Source: DUZB01 sp963747555
GTDB lineage: Bacteria; Desulfobacterota; DSM-4660; Desulfatiglandales; Desulfatiglandaceae
DNA length: 64,000 nucleotides
Assembly: GCA_963747555.1 (NCBI GenBank)
Contig: CAVVFZ010000011.1
Location: 310,001 to 374,000, forward strand
Direction: 5' to 3'
The position numbers and the translations under genes were made by a program. The notes under the pieces were generated by a model that was not told where the DNA came from, ran no database searches, and saw only the letters and a program-made list of their open reading frames with translations. Below are positions 37,679 through 46,486 of the stretch, in pieces. Position 1 is the first letter of the stretch, and the number at the start of each line of letters is the position of its first letter.

Positions 37679-38188
37679 GTGGAGAACTTGAGAGCGCTCT
37701 TGGAGAAAAACCGGCGTATAATGAAAAAATCAGGAATATCGCATCCTGAAATGGCGTACAAAGCGCCACTCTTTTTCATGGTGATCTTTTACACTCTGCT
37801 TGTTGTATGGACCGGTATTTCCCTGTTTTTCTTGTGGCCCAAAGTAGAGAGCGGGATACTGTCGGTTTTTCAGGTGGGGATGATTGCCTTTATTCTTGCC
37901 TACACCTGGTATTTCTCACTGGGCATCTTCTATGTTATCCGCATAAAAGAGGATGAGAGCATCCAGATGAAGAGCATCCGGCGTATCATCGAAATCATTC
38001 CCGATGTGGTTGATACGGTCGAAGGCCCCCGGTTTGGCGTGCTTCCCTATGGATTTATCCGGTTCCGGTTGGAGCGTGAAAAAGTCTACTTATTTTGTCA
38101 TATCACCAACAGCCATCTTGCCCGCCTTCTGGCCAGGATGAAGGCGGCCAATGACCATCTGAAATTCAAAGGTTTGTATCCTGTATAG
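37679..38188 (+). CDS. Two-helix membrane protein of unknown function behind the TRAP operon
   Basis: I do not recognise the family. The protein (169 residues from GTG at 37679; ATG at 37721 with GGAGAAA upstream is an equally good start) has two hydrophobic segments, LFFMVIFYTLLVVWTGISLFF region and VGMIAFILAYTWYFSLGIFY, followed by a soluble C-terminal half rich in charged residues with a PRFGVLPYGFIRF stretch. It follows dctM by 22 bases and is followed by a hairpin, so it may be the last gene of the TRAP operon. Codon use and composition are like its neighbours, so it is likely real. Confidence 0.6.
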   Translation: MENLRALLEKNRRIMKKSGISHPEMAYKAPLFFMVIFYTLLVVWTGISLFFLWPKVESGILSVFQVGMIAFILAYTWYFSLGIFYVIRIKEDESIQMKSIRRIIEIIPDVVDTVEGPRFGVLPYGFIRFRLEREKVYLFCHITNSHLARLLARMKAANDHLKFKGLYPV

Positions 38189-38190
38189 TG

Positions 38191-38223
38191 AGAACTGCTT
38201 CCATGGCTTTTTGAAGCAGTTCT
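38191..38223 (+). terminator. Hairpin, probable terminator of the TRAP operon
   Basis: AGAACTGCTTC at 38191-38201 pairs perfectly with GAAGCAGTTCT at 38213-38223, loop of 11 bases. The following TCTTTGCG is only moderately T-rich, so it could be an attenuator instead. Confidence 0.6.
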
Positions 38224-38272
38224 TCTTTGCGAAGAATGCCGATAGACTCACGTTGAAGGAGGTTCATCTATT

Positions 38273-38392
38273 ATGTTCATATTGTGGCCTAATATAATTT
38301 TGTATATTTCCCTGGCCCTTGTGGGCGGCACCATCGGGTTTTTGATTTATGGAATGTTTAAAGGATTCAAAAACCTTTTTCCGAATGATTAG
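38273..38392 (+). CDS. Small single-helix membrane protein (39 residues)
   Basis: A short ORF with a very good ribosome site (AAGGAGG ten bases before the ATG). It encodes one hydrophobic helix (ILYISLALVGGTIGFLIYG) with a short positive tail, FKGFKNLF, which would face the cytosol. It lies between the hairpin after the unknown membrane protein and the AI-2E-family gene. I recognise no family. Small proteins of this kind often bind to and regulate a larger membrane protein; no such role can be shown here. Confidence 0.55.
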   Translation: MFILWPNIILYISLALVGGTIGFLIYGMFKGFKNLFPND

Positions 38393-38489
38393 GCGGAAAC
38401 GCGACAGTGTTTTCCTCTATGGACTTTTCCATGGGGTAATAGGTTCGTCAGTTTGATTTCCGCGTTTCCACCAACCCTGAGACTTTGCC

Positions 38490-39596
38490 ATGAATTCTCC
38501 CCTCCCATCTTCCGAGAACAAGCTCTTCGTGGCCAGGGCATTGGAAGTGACGATTCGCGTAGGAGTTGTCCTGCTCCTTTTTTTCTGGTGCTTTCGGATT
38601 GCCCGGCCTTTCATCGAAATCGTGCTATGGGGCATCATCATTGCCGTTGCCGTTTTTCCCGCCCATGGGTGGCTGAGAGGTATTTTGGGGGGGCGAAACA
38701 AACTGAGCGCAACCCTGATCACGCTTCTTCTTCTGATCATTCTTATCATACCAAGCCTCATGTTTGCCGCGTCCCTCGTGGGGACCGCCGAGAAGCTGTC
38801 CAACGGGATATCCAGCGACAGCCTTCGAATTGCTGACGTGGTTGAACAGATCAAATCCTGGCCGGTTGTCGGACATGCTGTATATGATTTTTGGAAGCTC
38901 TTGTCAGAGAATTTTTTGGGCGCCTTGGGCAAAATCGCGCCCCAACTCAAAACGGTCGGTCTATGGCTGTTGAATTCGGCGGCGGGGGCCGGATTCGGCA
39001 TCATCAGTTTCGTGATGGCCATCATCATTGCGGGGGTCCTGCTCAGCAACAGTGAACCTGGAGGGCATATGGTTCGCGCCATTGCCGTTCGTCTGGCCGG
39101 GGAAAAGGGCCCCGGACTGGTAACGCTTTCGGAGGCCACGGTCAGGAGTGTTGCCAGGGGGATCTTGGGGGTGGCAGTCATTCAGGCAATCTTGGGGGGG
39201 CTGGGTTTTCTCGTGGCGGGTATTCCCGGAGCAGGACTCTGGGCATTGCTTGTCCTCATTCTTGCAATCATTCAGCTTCCGACCATTTTGATTCTGGGAC
39301 CGATCATCGTGTATGTGTTTTACACGGCAAGTATGCTTCCTGCTGTTTTGTTTGCCATATGGAGCCTGTTCGTGGGTGCGTGTGACTCCTTTCTGAAGCC
39401 GTTGTTGATGGGCCGCGGCGTCAATGTCCCCATGCTGGTCGTCTTTATCGGCGCTATCGGAGGTTTTCTTTACAGCGGGATTATTGGCCTGTTTATAGGG
39501 GCGGTTATTCTTTCGCTTGGGTTTACATTATTCCAGGCCTGGCTCTATGAAAACGCCGATCCAAAAGCAGTGGGGGAGGAATCTCTGCTTCCTTGA
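38490..39596 (+). CDS. AI-2E family transporter (PF01594)
   Basis: Polytopic inner-membrane protein of 368 residues with about eight hydrophobic segments. The N-terminal helices (VGVVLLLFFWCFRIARPF, IVLWGIIIAVAVFP), the soluble middle part, and the C-terminal block GLFIGAVILSLGFTLFQAWL, with IIVYVFYTASMLPAV and SFLKPLLMGRGVNVPML, are characteristic of the family. Members have been linked to AI-2 export or to sodium/proton exchange; the substrate is not predictable. The gene stands alone; the next gene is convergent. Confidence 0.85.
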   Translation: MNSPLPSSENKLFVARALEVTIRVGVVLLLFFWCFRIARPFIEIVLWGIIIAVAVFPAHGWLRGILGGRNKLSATLITLLLLIILIIPSLMFAASLVGTAEKLSNGISSDSLRIADVVEQIKSWPVVGHAVYDFWKLLSENFLGALGKIAPQLKTVGLWLLNSAAGAGFGIISFVMAIIIAGVLLSNSEPGGHMVRAIAVRLAGEKGPGLVTLSEATVRSVARGILGVAVIQAILGGLGFLVAGIPGAGLWALLVLILAIIQLPTILILGPIIVYVFYTASMLPAVLFAIWSLFVGACDSFLKPLLMGRGVNVPMLVVFIGAIGGFLYSGIIGLFIGAVILSLGFTLFQAWLYENADPKAVGEESLLP

Positions 39597-39628
39597 TGTC
39601 CCACATCTCATTTATTCTCTTTATCCAT

Positions 39629-39658
39629 GCCGGCTTTTAGGCTGACGGCTAAAAGTGC
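39629..39658. terminator. Weak hairpin between convergent genes
   Basis: CTTTTAG at 39634-39640 pairs with CTAAAAG at 39649-39655, loop of 8. Being A/T-rich and symmetric it could serve both strands, but it is short. Confidence 0.3.
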
Positions 39659-39659
39659 C

Positions 39660-40889
39660 TCACAGATCTTTGTTTGACCTGCTTTTCTCTATCCACTCCC
39701 GTGTCCGCTCCAAGAGGTCTCCTTCATTTTCAGAGGAGGCTTTCAAATACTGCATGAGTTCCTTGATGGATCCTTTCTCCTTTGCGAGAGCCGCTTCAAA
39801 CAGTTCGAAATGGCTGTGATAGAGCCCTACCGCGAGAATATAGGCGTTATTTAGGGGTACACGGCCGAATTCTGAAAAAGCGTCGGTCTGAAAATGGGTT
39901 TTGAGTGCGGCAAATTTTTCCAGGGATCGGCGGAAAACCCGTTCCCGTTGCCTCATCTTTTCTTCGTAGGGGCATGGGGAATGGTAGAGCGTATCGAGTT
40001 CCTTCAGGAGGGAAACTACGAACGTGGAAAAGATGCGTTCGTCTTCTATGGATGCCTTCGCCTGGATCGTAAAAGGGTGCGAGGGACCAAAATTCCGTGT
40101 GAAGAACCGGAGGGCGCCCACCTTTCCCACCAGGACGGCCAGCCCCTCATTGAAGGCGCCCTGGCTCTTAACGTAAAGGGTGGCATGGGTCATTTCGTGC
40201 AGAATGATTTCGACCAGTTGGGGTGTGCTTCCCTCAAGGAGATTTTTTGTGACAGGATCGGCGAACCAACCCAGGGTGCTGTAGGCTCCGGCCGCACCGA
40301 TGAACACATCCAGGTTTTCATCTGAGAGTTGTTTCCCTTTCTCTTTGGCTTTTTCCAGATCAAAGAAGCCCAGGTAAGGCATTTCGCCGACAATGGGGAA
40401 ATCCCAGGTTTTCTGCTGGAGTCTGTCTTTGGGAGAGGCGGAGACCGTATAGATGGGATCCTGGCCGGATTTCAAGAAGACTGTTTCATAGCTGTCTGTT
40501 TTGCGCAGCCCAAGGTTATTTTCTCCAAATTCCTTGATTTTCGCTACAAGCAGCAGTCTGGCCCTCTGGTCCGGAGGCAGAAGATCCTCATCCAGCGCTT
40601 CCTGCACGGGAATGGATTCGCTGAGCAATTGAAACTGCCCCGCAGCCGCGTGAAAGAGATAGACCAAACGGCATCCGGAGAGGAACAAAGGCACGGCAAT
40701 CAGGGAAATTGCCAGAATTCTTTTCAGACAGAAAATGCTCGTAATTGTCTTCCTTCCAAAATCAAAACCGGTTTTGGTTTCGGAGGCGGTTTCCAGGGTG
40801 ATTCTGCAAGAGAGAGGGGTAGTCAATGGTTGTCGCAACCCGAGCCGGCAATCGGCATGAGTGCTCCAACAAGAAGAATTTTCAGCCAT
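39660..40889 (-). CDS. Predicted aminopeptidase-like lipoprotein (PF10023 type)
   Basis: Probable zinc peptidase of unknown substrate. The lipobox is LFLSGCRLVYLFHAA: a hydrophobic run after LKRILAISLIAVP and then LSGC, so the mature protein is likely lipid-anchored. Catalytic HExxH is in VEIILHEMTHATLY, with the third ligand expected in FNEGLAVLVG, as in the putative aminopeptidase family (YPO-type, PF10023). 409 residues from the ATG at 40889 would put some 55 residues before the signal, so the true start is probably nearer the lipobox; GGAAGGAAG lies well placed before KTITSIF but no ATG, GTG or TTG follows it, which hints at a rare start or a base error. Confidence 0.72.
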   Translation of the reverse strand: MAENSSCWSTHADCRLGLRQPLTTPLSCRITLETASETKTGFDFGRKTITSIFCLKRILAISLIAVPLFLSGCRLVYLFHAAAGQFQLLSESIPVQEALDEDLLPPDQRARLLLVAKIKEFGENNLGLRKTDSYETVFLKSGQDPIYTVSASPKDRLQQKTWDFPIVGEMPYLGFFDLEKAKEKGKQLSDENLDVFIGAAGAYSTLGWFADPVTKNLLEGSTPQLVEIILHEMTHATLYVKSQGAFNEGLAVLVGKVGALRFFTRNFGPSHPFTIQAKASIEDERIFSTFVVSLLKELDTLYHSPCPYEEKMRQRERVFRRSLEKFAALKTHFQTDAFSEFGRVPLNNAYILAVGLYHSHFELFEAALAKEKGSIKELMQYLKASSENEGDLLERTREWIEKSRSNKDL

Positions 40890-40976
40890 GCCTTCCTTCG
40901 TTTCATGTTCAAGTAGTTCATTAATTTTCTACTTTCCTTCAGCCCACCAGGCCGGTCAAACTTGCTTGAAATTCGT

Positions 40977-42212
40977 TTACCTGTCTGCCGGGACGATATA
41001 TCTTTCCGGAACCTGCGTGACATACGGCTTTCGGGAAACGCGTAGCCACAGCCCCTCGCACACCAGTCCGATCACGATATTCATCACGCCCAGGACCAGA
41101 ATGGTATTGGCCCAGTTCAGGGATATTATAGCCATGCCGATGCTTCCCATGAAGATGGCGAAGCAGCTCATCAGAGCCGAGGCAGATCCTGTTGCCTCTT
41201 TCTGCTGTTCCAGCATCAAATTTGCGCCGGGAGGGCGCAGGCAGGTTGCGCTGATGGTTGCCGGCAAGAGCACCATGGCCAGTATCCAAGGCTGAAAGCC
41301 GCCAAGGAATGATATGAGCAGGCCACTTGCCGAGATTCCTGAAAAGCAGACAATAATAATCGATCTGCGCCTGTATTTTCTGGATACATGCATATAAAGC
41401 GTTGGACCAAGGATCAATCCTATGGCATTCATGGCGAAATAGTAGCTGTAAACTTGGGCGCTGAGCCCAAAGCCGTTTATATAAATGTAGGACGACGAGG
41501 CGACAAACGCCAACACGGATACACTCGGCAGGGAAAACAGGGCGAGCAGAGAGGAAAAGCCCGGGTTCCTTGCAACTTTATAAAGTCCCCCCAGTGCCTG
41601 CAATATCGATCCCGTGTTGCGTTTGCCTATTGTCTCCTGTAATGCGATGCTTCCCGCCAACGCCAGCAGTCCGATGAAAGCCAGGGCCAGGAACACTCCT
41701 CTCCAGGACACGAATTTCAACAAGAGCGCACCAAACACCGGGGCTGCCGCCGGAGAGATTAAAACCATGGATTGAACCGTGGCTAAAACCGACTCCCTGC
41801 TCTTGCTGTCATAAACATCCTTGATCATGGCCGTAGCCACGGCAAAAGCAGCGCTGCCTCCGATAGCCTGCAGAATGCGAAATCCGATCAACTGATAAAT
41901 ATTCCGGACGTCCGCACAGGCAAGGCTTGCCACGAAATAAATGGATAACCCGATCAGCAATACAGGTTTGCGGCCGTATTTATCGCTGAGCGGTCCCCAG
42001 AAAAGCGTGCCTGCACTGAAAAATACAAAGAACAGAATCAACGTGAGATTTGCCAGGTCGGCGGACACATTGAAATACCGTGCCATTCCGGGAAGCGCGG
42101 GAAGATAGAGGTCTATGGACAGTGGAACAAAGGCGCTGAGAAGGATTATCAGCGCGATCAGCCCCTTCTCTCCGAGATATTTTTGTCTGTTGGCGGAAGA
42201 GGACTCAGTCAT
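40977..42212 (-). CDS. MFS transporter, Bcr/CflA drug-resistance family
   Basis: Inner-membrane proton antiporter of 411 residues with 12 predicted helices. LSIDLYLPALPGMARYF in helix 1 is the Bcr/CflA signature (D in the membrane), GPLSDKYGRKPVLLIGL is the loop 2-3 motif, and GSAAFAVATAMIKDVYD matches the usual motif around helix 5 with the conserved R-D region. Such proteins export drugs, sulfathiazole, bicyclomycin or cysteine-like compounds. It is 150 bases after the AIR-synthase-like gene on the same strand and might be co-transcribed with it. Confidence 0.88.
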   Translation of the reverse strand: MTESSSANRQKYLGEKGLIALIILLSAFVPLSIDLYLPALPGMARYFNVSADLANLTLILFFVFFSAGTLFWGPLSDKYGRKPVLLIGLSIYFVASLACADVRNIYQLIGFRILQAIGGSAAFAVATAMIKDVYDSKSRESVLATVQSMVLISPAAAPVFGALLLKFVSWRGVFLALAFIGLLALAGSIALQETIGKRNTGSILQALGGLYKVARNPGFSSLLALFSLPSVSVLAFVASSSYIYINGFGLSAQVYSYYFAMNAIGLILGPTLYMHVSRKYRRRSIIIVCFSGISASGLLISFLGGFQPWILAMVLLPATISATCLRPPGANLMLEQQKEATGSASALMSCFAIFMGSIGMAIISLNWANTILVLGVMNIVIGLVCEGLWLRVSRKPYVTQVPERYIVPADR

Positions 42213-42365
42213 GTTTGTTCTCTGAAGTCTTCGCTCGAATCAGCCACCGTCTTTCCCCGCAATGGCTTTAAATGGATATACCTCATGTAGTTCGCATGGC
42301 AAGGCCATCTGATCTTGTTTTTGCATTCCTTTCCTATCGGGTTGGGGCCCTTATTTTTGTATGGC

Positions 42366-43344
42366 CTACGAAGGGCGGGTAATCCCTGTAATCTTATCTT
42401 TATTAAAATCAAAAAGCGTTTGGCTTTGAGAGGCGGCTGTTACGATGACTTTCCGCTCCCTGGTCACCTTGCCCACAACGACCGCGTCGATCTTTCTTTT
42501 GTTAAAAAGATCGATAATCCGGGTTGAAAACTCCGGCCTGACCGACAGGACAAACCCGAAACTCTGAAAGGACAGTAACCACTGGGGCAGCTCCAGGGGG
42601 GGGGGTAGGGGATGGAGTCGAGATCAATCAACGCTCCCGGTGCCGGAGTTTTCCATCATGATGGAAAGGGTCCCCAAAAGGCCCGCGTTGCTCACGTCCT
42701 TGCAGGCACAGGCCCATTCCCGTTCGGCAATGAGGGGAAGGGCTTCCAGCCGATAACGCAGTTCCTCTGTGGTTTTTCCGGAATTGGCATCCCAGCTGGT
42801 GACCGAGCTACAGCCCACCTGCCCGCTGAAGATCGGCCGCAAAAATGAGATCGTCTCCCGCTTCAGCAAGATGGCTTCGAAGAAGTTTTGTGGCGTGTCC
42901 CAGGATGGCCACGGAAAGGGAAGGGGCGTTCGGGGGCGCATCGGGGTGGAGGTGTCCGCCCACCATGGGGACATTTAGTTTTTCACAGCCTTTCTTTATG
43001 CCGTCGATGACCTTGGACCGATGGGTTTCATCTCCGCTCGCCAGCACATTGACCAGAGCGATGGGTCTTCCTCCCATGGAGTAGATATCATTTACCGTCA
43101 CCATTACCGAGGCCTTTCCCGCGGCATAGGGTTCATTTTGAAGGAGCTTCGTCATCATGCCGTCGGCCGCCAGGAGCAGGTATTCGTCCTTGAAAGGAAT
43201 AACGGCTGCGTCGTCTCCGTAATTGGGAAGCTGGGGACCGGGAACGCCATGAAGGATGAGCTTATCGTAGACCTCCGCGATGGGGCGTTTACGCACAAGG
43301 CCCAGGTACTCTCTTGTATTTTTGACTACATCAGACAGGTTCAT
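42366..43344 (-). CDS. AIR synthase-related protein, sll0787/NitF-like (frameshifted)
   Basis: ATP-binding protein of the PurM/ThiL/SelD/HypE superfamily. The start at 43344 (MNLSDVVKNTREYLGLVRK) follows AGAGGAAATCC. YGDDAAVIPFKDEYLLLAADG is the N-terminal Asp-rich nucleotide site; GKASVMVTVNDIYSMGGRP and MVGGHLHPDAPPNAPSLSV are family blocks. The frame shifts near 42830 to give SVTSWDANSGKTTEEL and KDVSNAGLLGTLSIM, and again near 42640 to give ALIDLDSIPYPPP and the C-terminal part ending at 42366. Rejoined length about 325 residues. The HLHPD block and the neighbouring radical-SAM/GNAT gene are what suggest the Nit1C-cluster AIRS protein (TIGR04049 type); the reaction is unknown. Confidence 0.72.
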
Positions 43345-43453
43345 TTTACAGGATTTCCTCTCAAATCTCGCATTACCGGGTTTCCGGTTTCCCATTATTG
43401 ACATGGGGTGGTGGCGTCTTGGCGTCTGTTCTTCTCTGCGCCTGCGCGAGACT

Positions 43454-44998
43454 TCATTCACATTTGTTGGTTTCTTGATCCAATTTTTCAAGATCGGCTT
43501 CCATCACCTGGTGGGGTGTGCCGAAATGGTCTTTAACGGGTGCTATGCCCTTCCAACCCAACTGCTCAAAAAATGCTACGTTATTCGCTTGAATGTGGGC
43601 AGTAAAGTGGTTGCAGCCCAGCTTTTTGACGATTGTCACCGCTTCCCTCACCAGCAGTTCGCCGGCGCCCGATGCCCTGAAATCTTTTAGAACAGCTAAT
43701 CTTCCCCCAATCCAGTCTCCATTTCCCGTTCCGGCGGGATACACCCGCACCGTTCCGACAACGCTGCCTTCCTGTTTGGCGATCAGGTGGATGCCGGCTT
43801 TGTCATTTTCATCCACGTCCGTATCTTTGAAAAGTTTCTGTTCATGCACAAAGACCGCTTTTCGTATCTCAAAGGCCTGCGCTTGCTCGTCAGCCGTTCT
43901 TGCCGGATGACAGATCAACGATTCGGAAGGCCCTTCATAGAAGGGCAGGGCGGAGCAGGCGCCGCACCGGACGCAGCCTGCCTTGCAGTCGGCGGAAGAA
44001 AGTCCTTTATTCTTCAGGATGGCGGCTACCTGCTCATAAATATTTCCCATGATTCGAGGGTCGGGAGGAAGATTGTCCTCCATCCGTGATCCCGGAATCG
44101 GTCTCAGCGGCACCACAAAGGGATACACTCCCAAGTCGGCCAGCGCCGCGCTGCCCGAAATGACTGTGTCCGGGTTTTCACCCAGACCCGCGATAATAAA
44201 GCTGCTGACCTGGTTGGGGCCGAATATTTCCACCGCCAGTTTCCATGTTTCTTTGTAACGTTTTATGCCGATGACGGACTTTGCCGGGGCAACCTTGATC
44301 AGGGTATCGGAGTCGAAGGTTTCCATGTGGATTCCCACCGTATCCACACCGGCTTCCTTTAACAGGAAAAGCGTGTCGAGGAGGGGAGGCGGTTGGAACT
44401 GGACATGGACGGGGATCGGCGTCAATTTCTTGATTTCCCGTGTACATGCCGCCAAGGCCTGTATCTCCGATCCCGGAGGGGTTCCCGTGCCCGTTGTGAG
44501 GACAATATGGGTCACATGGTCATGTTCCCGGGCCGCGACGGCAACCTGGGCAATTTGTGATGGGGTTTTAACGGGGATCGTGTTCTTATTTTTGAGGGAC
44601 AGCTCAATTCCGCAGAACGTGCATCTCTGCCTGGTATTCCAGTATACGCAGGTCTGGATGACCGAGCTGGCCAGACAGTCCCTTCCGTGGAGGAGGGCAA
44701 TGCTTGTGTAGGGGATGCCCTCTTCGGTGGAAAAACCATAGAACGCAGGCGCATCGATGAGACCGACAGGGAGGATTTCCTTTCCGGCCTTGAAAAGGAA
44801 GGTTTGCCCGCCTGCTTCCTGAATGTGATAAGGCGATTCGGAAACAAAAGGGCTTGCCACGGGCACATTGACAGCTCTCCCTTCGATCATAAGGGAGCCC
44901 CCTTCCGCCGGACCCGCGCCCCCTTTTCTTTGGAGGACATTCCTGTGTATGCGTACCCCGAGGCTCTGGATGTCCGTTATGATGGTTGCGATTGTCAA
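43454..44998 (-). CDS. Radical SAM protein fused to GNAT acetyltransferase (MSMEG_0568 + MSMEG_0567 type)
   Basis: A 514-residue fusion. Residues ~1-370 look like the MSMEG_0568 (NitD) radical-SAM family: an N-terminal region with IEGRAVNVPV, a [4Fe-4S]/SAM site in CVYWNTRQRCTFC (cysteines spaced C-x8-C-x2-C, not the usual C-x3-C-x2-C), TTGTGTPPGSEIQAL as the SAM-binding glycine region, and a cysteine-rich end, CKAGCVRCGACSALPF, that may hold a second cluster. Residues ~375-510 are an N-acetyltransferase like MSMEG_0567 (NitE): IRKAVFVHEQKLF, GTVRVYPAG and the acetyl-CoA loop RASGAGELLVREAV. In the known Nit1C clusters these are separate genes beside a nitrilase and the AIR-synthase protein; here they are joined and no nitrilase is seen. 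Product unknown. Confidence 0.82.
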   Translation of the reverse strand: MTIATIITDIQSLGVRIHRNVLQRKGGAGPAEGGSLMIEGRAVNVPVASPFVSESPYHIQEAGGQTFLFKAGKEILPVGLIDAPAFYGFSTEEGIPYTSIALLHGRDCLASSVIQTCVYWNTRQRCTFCGIELSLKNKNTIPVKTPSQIAQVAVAAREHDHVTHIVLTTGTGTPPGSEIQALAACTREIKKLTPIPVHVQFQPPPLLDTLFLLKEAGVDTVGIHMETFDSDTLIKVAPAKSVIGIKRYKETWKLAVEIFGPNQVSSFIIAGLGENPDTVISGSAALADLGVYPFVVPLRPIPGSRMEDNLPPDPRIMGNIYEQVAAILKNKGLSSADCKAGCVRCGACSALPFYEGPSESLICHPARTADEQAQAFEIRKAVFVHEQKLFKDTDVDENDKAGIHLIAKQEGSVVGTVRVYPAGTGNGDWIGGRLAVLKDFRASGAGELLVREAVTIVKKLGCNHFTAHIQANNVAFFEQLGWKGIAPVKDHFGTPHQVMEADLEKLDQETNKCE

Positions 44999-45090
44999 AA
45001 ATACTCCACTATCGTGGAAATGTCTCTTTAACCACGAATTATACGAATAGGGAAGGCTTTTGGTTCCAGGAAAAATGGCCTTGAGGCCTT

Positions 45091-45687
45091 CTATGACGCC
45101 AGCCGCAAGGCCAGTTCGGCGACCCTACATCCCAGGCTTTGTATGGTCTGCAGGCCGACGGCATCTCCTTCGATCCCATCGGGTTGACCACTCCACATAC
45201 TCCCGCCAAAATGGGACCCGGGAGCGCCATCTCCCACAACGATCATATCCTGGACCAGCATGATGGCATGCACCTGCTGGATTGCAACTCCCTGGCCTCC
45301 GTTTCGGAATCCGCCCACGGCAATGACCCCGCCTACCATATTCCTGAATAGAAAACCGTTTCTCCGGAACATGACGCACCGGTCCAGAAAGGCCTTGCAC
45401 TGGGAGGTTATTGCCCCAAGATAGACGGGTGTTGCCACGATTATGCCTGCCGGCACAGGATCGGAGAGGGAAGGAATGAGTTTGTTGAAATCATCGTCCT
45501 GGCTGCATTCCAGCTTTTTCATGCATTGCCCGCAGGCGATGCAACCCCCTATTTTGTTCTCCGCCAGATCAATGACTCCCGTGGTTACGTGAGGGAATTT
45601 GTCCGTAATCGCCTTCAGGCAGTGATCCAGGGCATATCTCGTGGTCTTGCCTTTCCTTGGGCTACAGCTTATTCCGACAATTTTCAT
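45091..45687 (-). CDS. Iron-sulfur flavoprotein / NADPH-dependent FMN reductase family
   Basis: Flavodoxin-like electron carrier of 198 residues. The start at 45687 (MKIVGISCSPRKGKTTRYA) has AGAGGAGAAAATC upstream; the ORF runs further 5' but overlaps the preceding gene. GISCSPRKGKTT is the FMN phosphate loop; a compact cysteine set, CIACGQCMKKLEC, follows near residue 50 and could bind a 4Fe-4S cluster as in the archaeal iron-sulfur flavoproteins; VYLGAITSQCKAFLDR is the FMN-ring region. It lies between the ABC transporter genes and the radical-SAM gene and may supply electrons to the latter (inference). Confidence 0.84.
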   Translation of the reverse strand: MKIVGISCSPRKGKTTRYALDHCLKAITDKFPHVTTGVIDLAENKIGGCIACGQCMKKLECSQDDDFNKLIPSLSDPVPAGIIVATPVYLGAITSQCKAFLDRCVMFRRNGFLFRNMVGGVIAVGGFRNGGQGVAIQQVHAIMLVQDMIVVGDGAPGSHFGGSMWSGQPDGIEGDAVGLQTIQSLGCRVAELALRLAS

Positions 45688-45706
45688 GATTTTCTCCTCT
45701 TGTAAT

Positions 45707-46486
45707 TCAGGGTTCATTCGCTGCCATGGTTTCCAGTATCTCCCTTCGGAGGGTATTGCATTCAAGGCTTGTACGATCCCTCGGCCTGGGCCATGGCGCG
45801 ATAAACTCGCGAATGATTCGGGCCGGTCGCTTCGAAAGCACAATGATCCGGTCACTCAGGAAAACCGCTTCGTCCACATTGTGGGTTACAAAAAGGATGC
45901 TGACCTTTCTGGATTCCCATACTTGTAGGAGAAAGGTCTGCATGTGGTTTCGGGTTTGGCTGTCTAAAGAACCGAAGGGTTCATCCATCAAGACCACTTC
46001 CGGGTCTGTGAGGAGGGTCCTGGCAATGGCGACCCGCTGTTGCATGCCTCCCGACAATTGATTCGGGTAGCGGTTTTCAAAGCCGTCCAGGCCGAAATTT
46101 CGTATATATTTCATTGCCGCCGCACGCCTCGCCGTCTTCGGCACAGACAGGATTTCAAGACCTATTTCCATGTTCTGGAGCGTCGTTCGCCACGGAAAGA
46201 GGGCATATTCCTGGAAAACCAGTCCAATCGGATTTTTGTCGTGCATGGCGCTTCTGCCATCAACAAGGACCTGGCCCTCCGATGGTTTCTCAAGGCCAGC
46301 GATGATTTTCAGCAGCGTTGTTTTTCCACACCCGCTCGGGCCGATAATGGAAACAAACTGCCCTTTTTCCACTTTCAGGGTGATGGGGTGAAGAACAGAA
46401 ACCGTTTGAACGCGGTTTTCGTCTTCAAAGGCTTTTGTCAAACCCTGAAGTTCCAGGCTTGGGATGACTTGCTCGGTTATTGCCAT
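45707..46486 (-). CDS. ABC transporter ATP-binding protein, SsuB/TauB/NrtD family
   Basis: ATPase subunit (259 residues) of a nitrate/sulfonate/taurine-type importer. Walker A is IGPSGCGKTTLLK, Q-loop VFQEYALFPWRTT, signature LSGGMQQRVAIA, Walker B VVLMDEPFGSLD and switch His FVTHNVDEAVF. The sequence FPWRTTLQNMEIGLE is characteristic of this subfamily. Start overlaps the permease stop by ten bases. Confidence 0.92.
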   Translation of the reverse strand: MAITEQVIPSLELQGLTKAFEDENRVQTVSVLHPITLKVEKGQFVSIIGPSGCGKTTLLKIIAGLEKPSEGQVLVDGRSAMHDKNPIGLVFQEYALFPWRTTLQNMEIGLEILSVPKTARRAAAMKYIRNFGLDGFENRYPNQLSGGMQQRVAIARTLLTDPEVVLMDEPFGSLDSQTRNHMQTFLLQVWESRKVSILFVTHNVDEAVFLSDRIIVLSKRPARIIREFIAPWPRPRDRTSLECNTLRREILETMAANEP

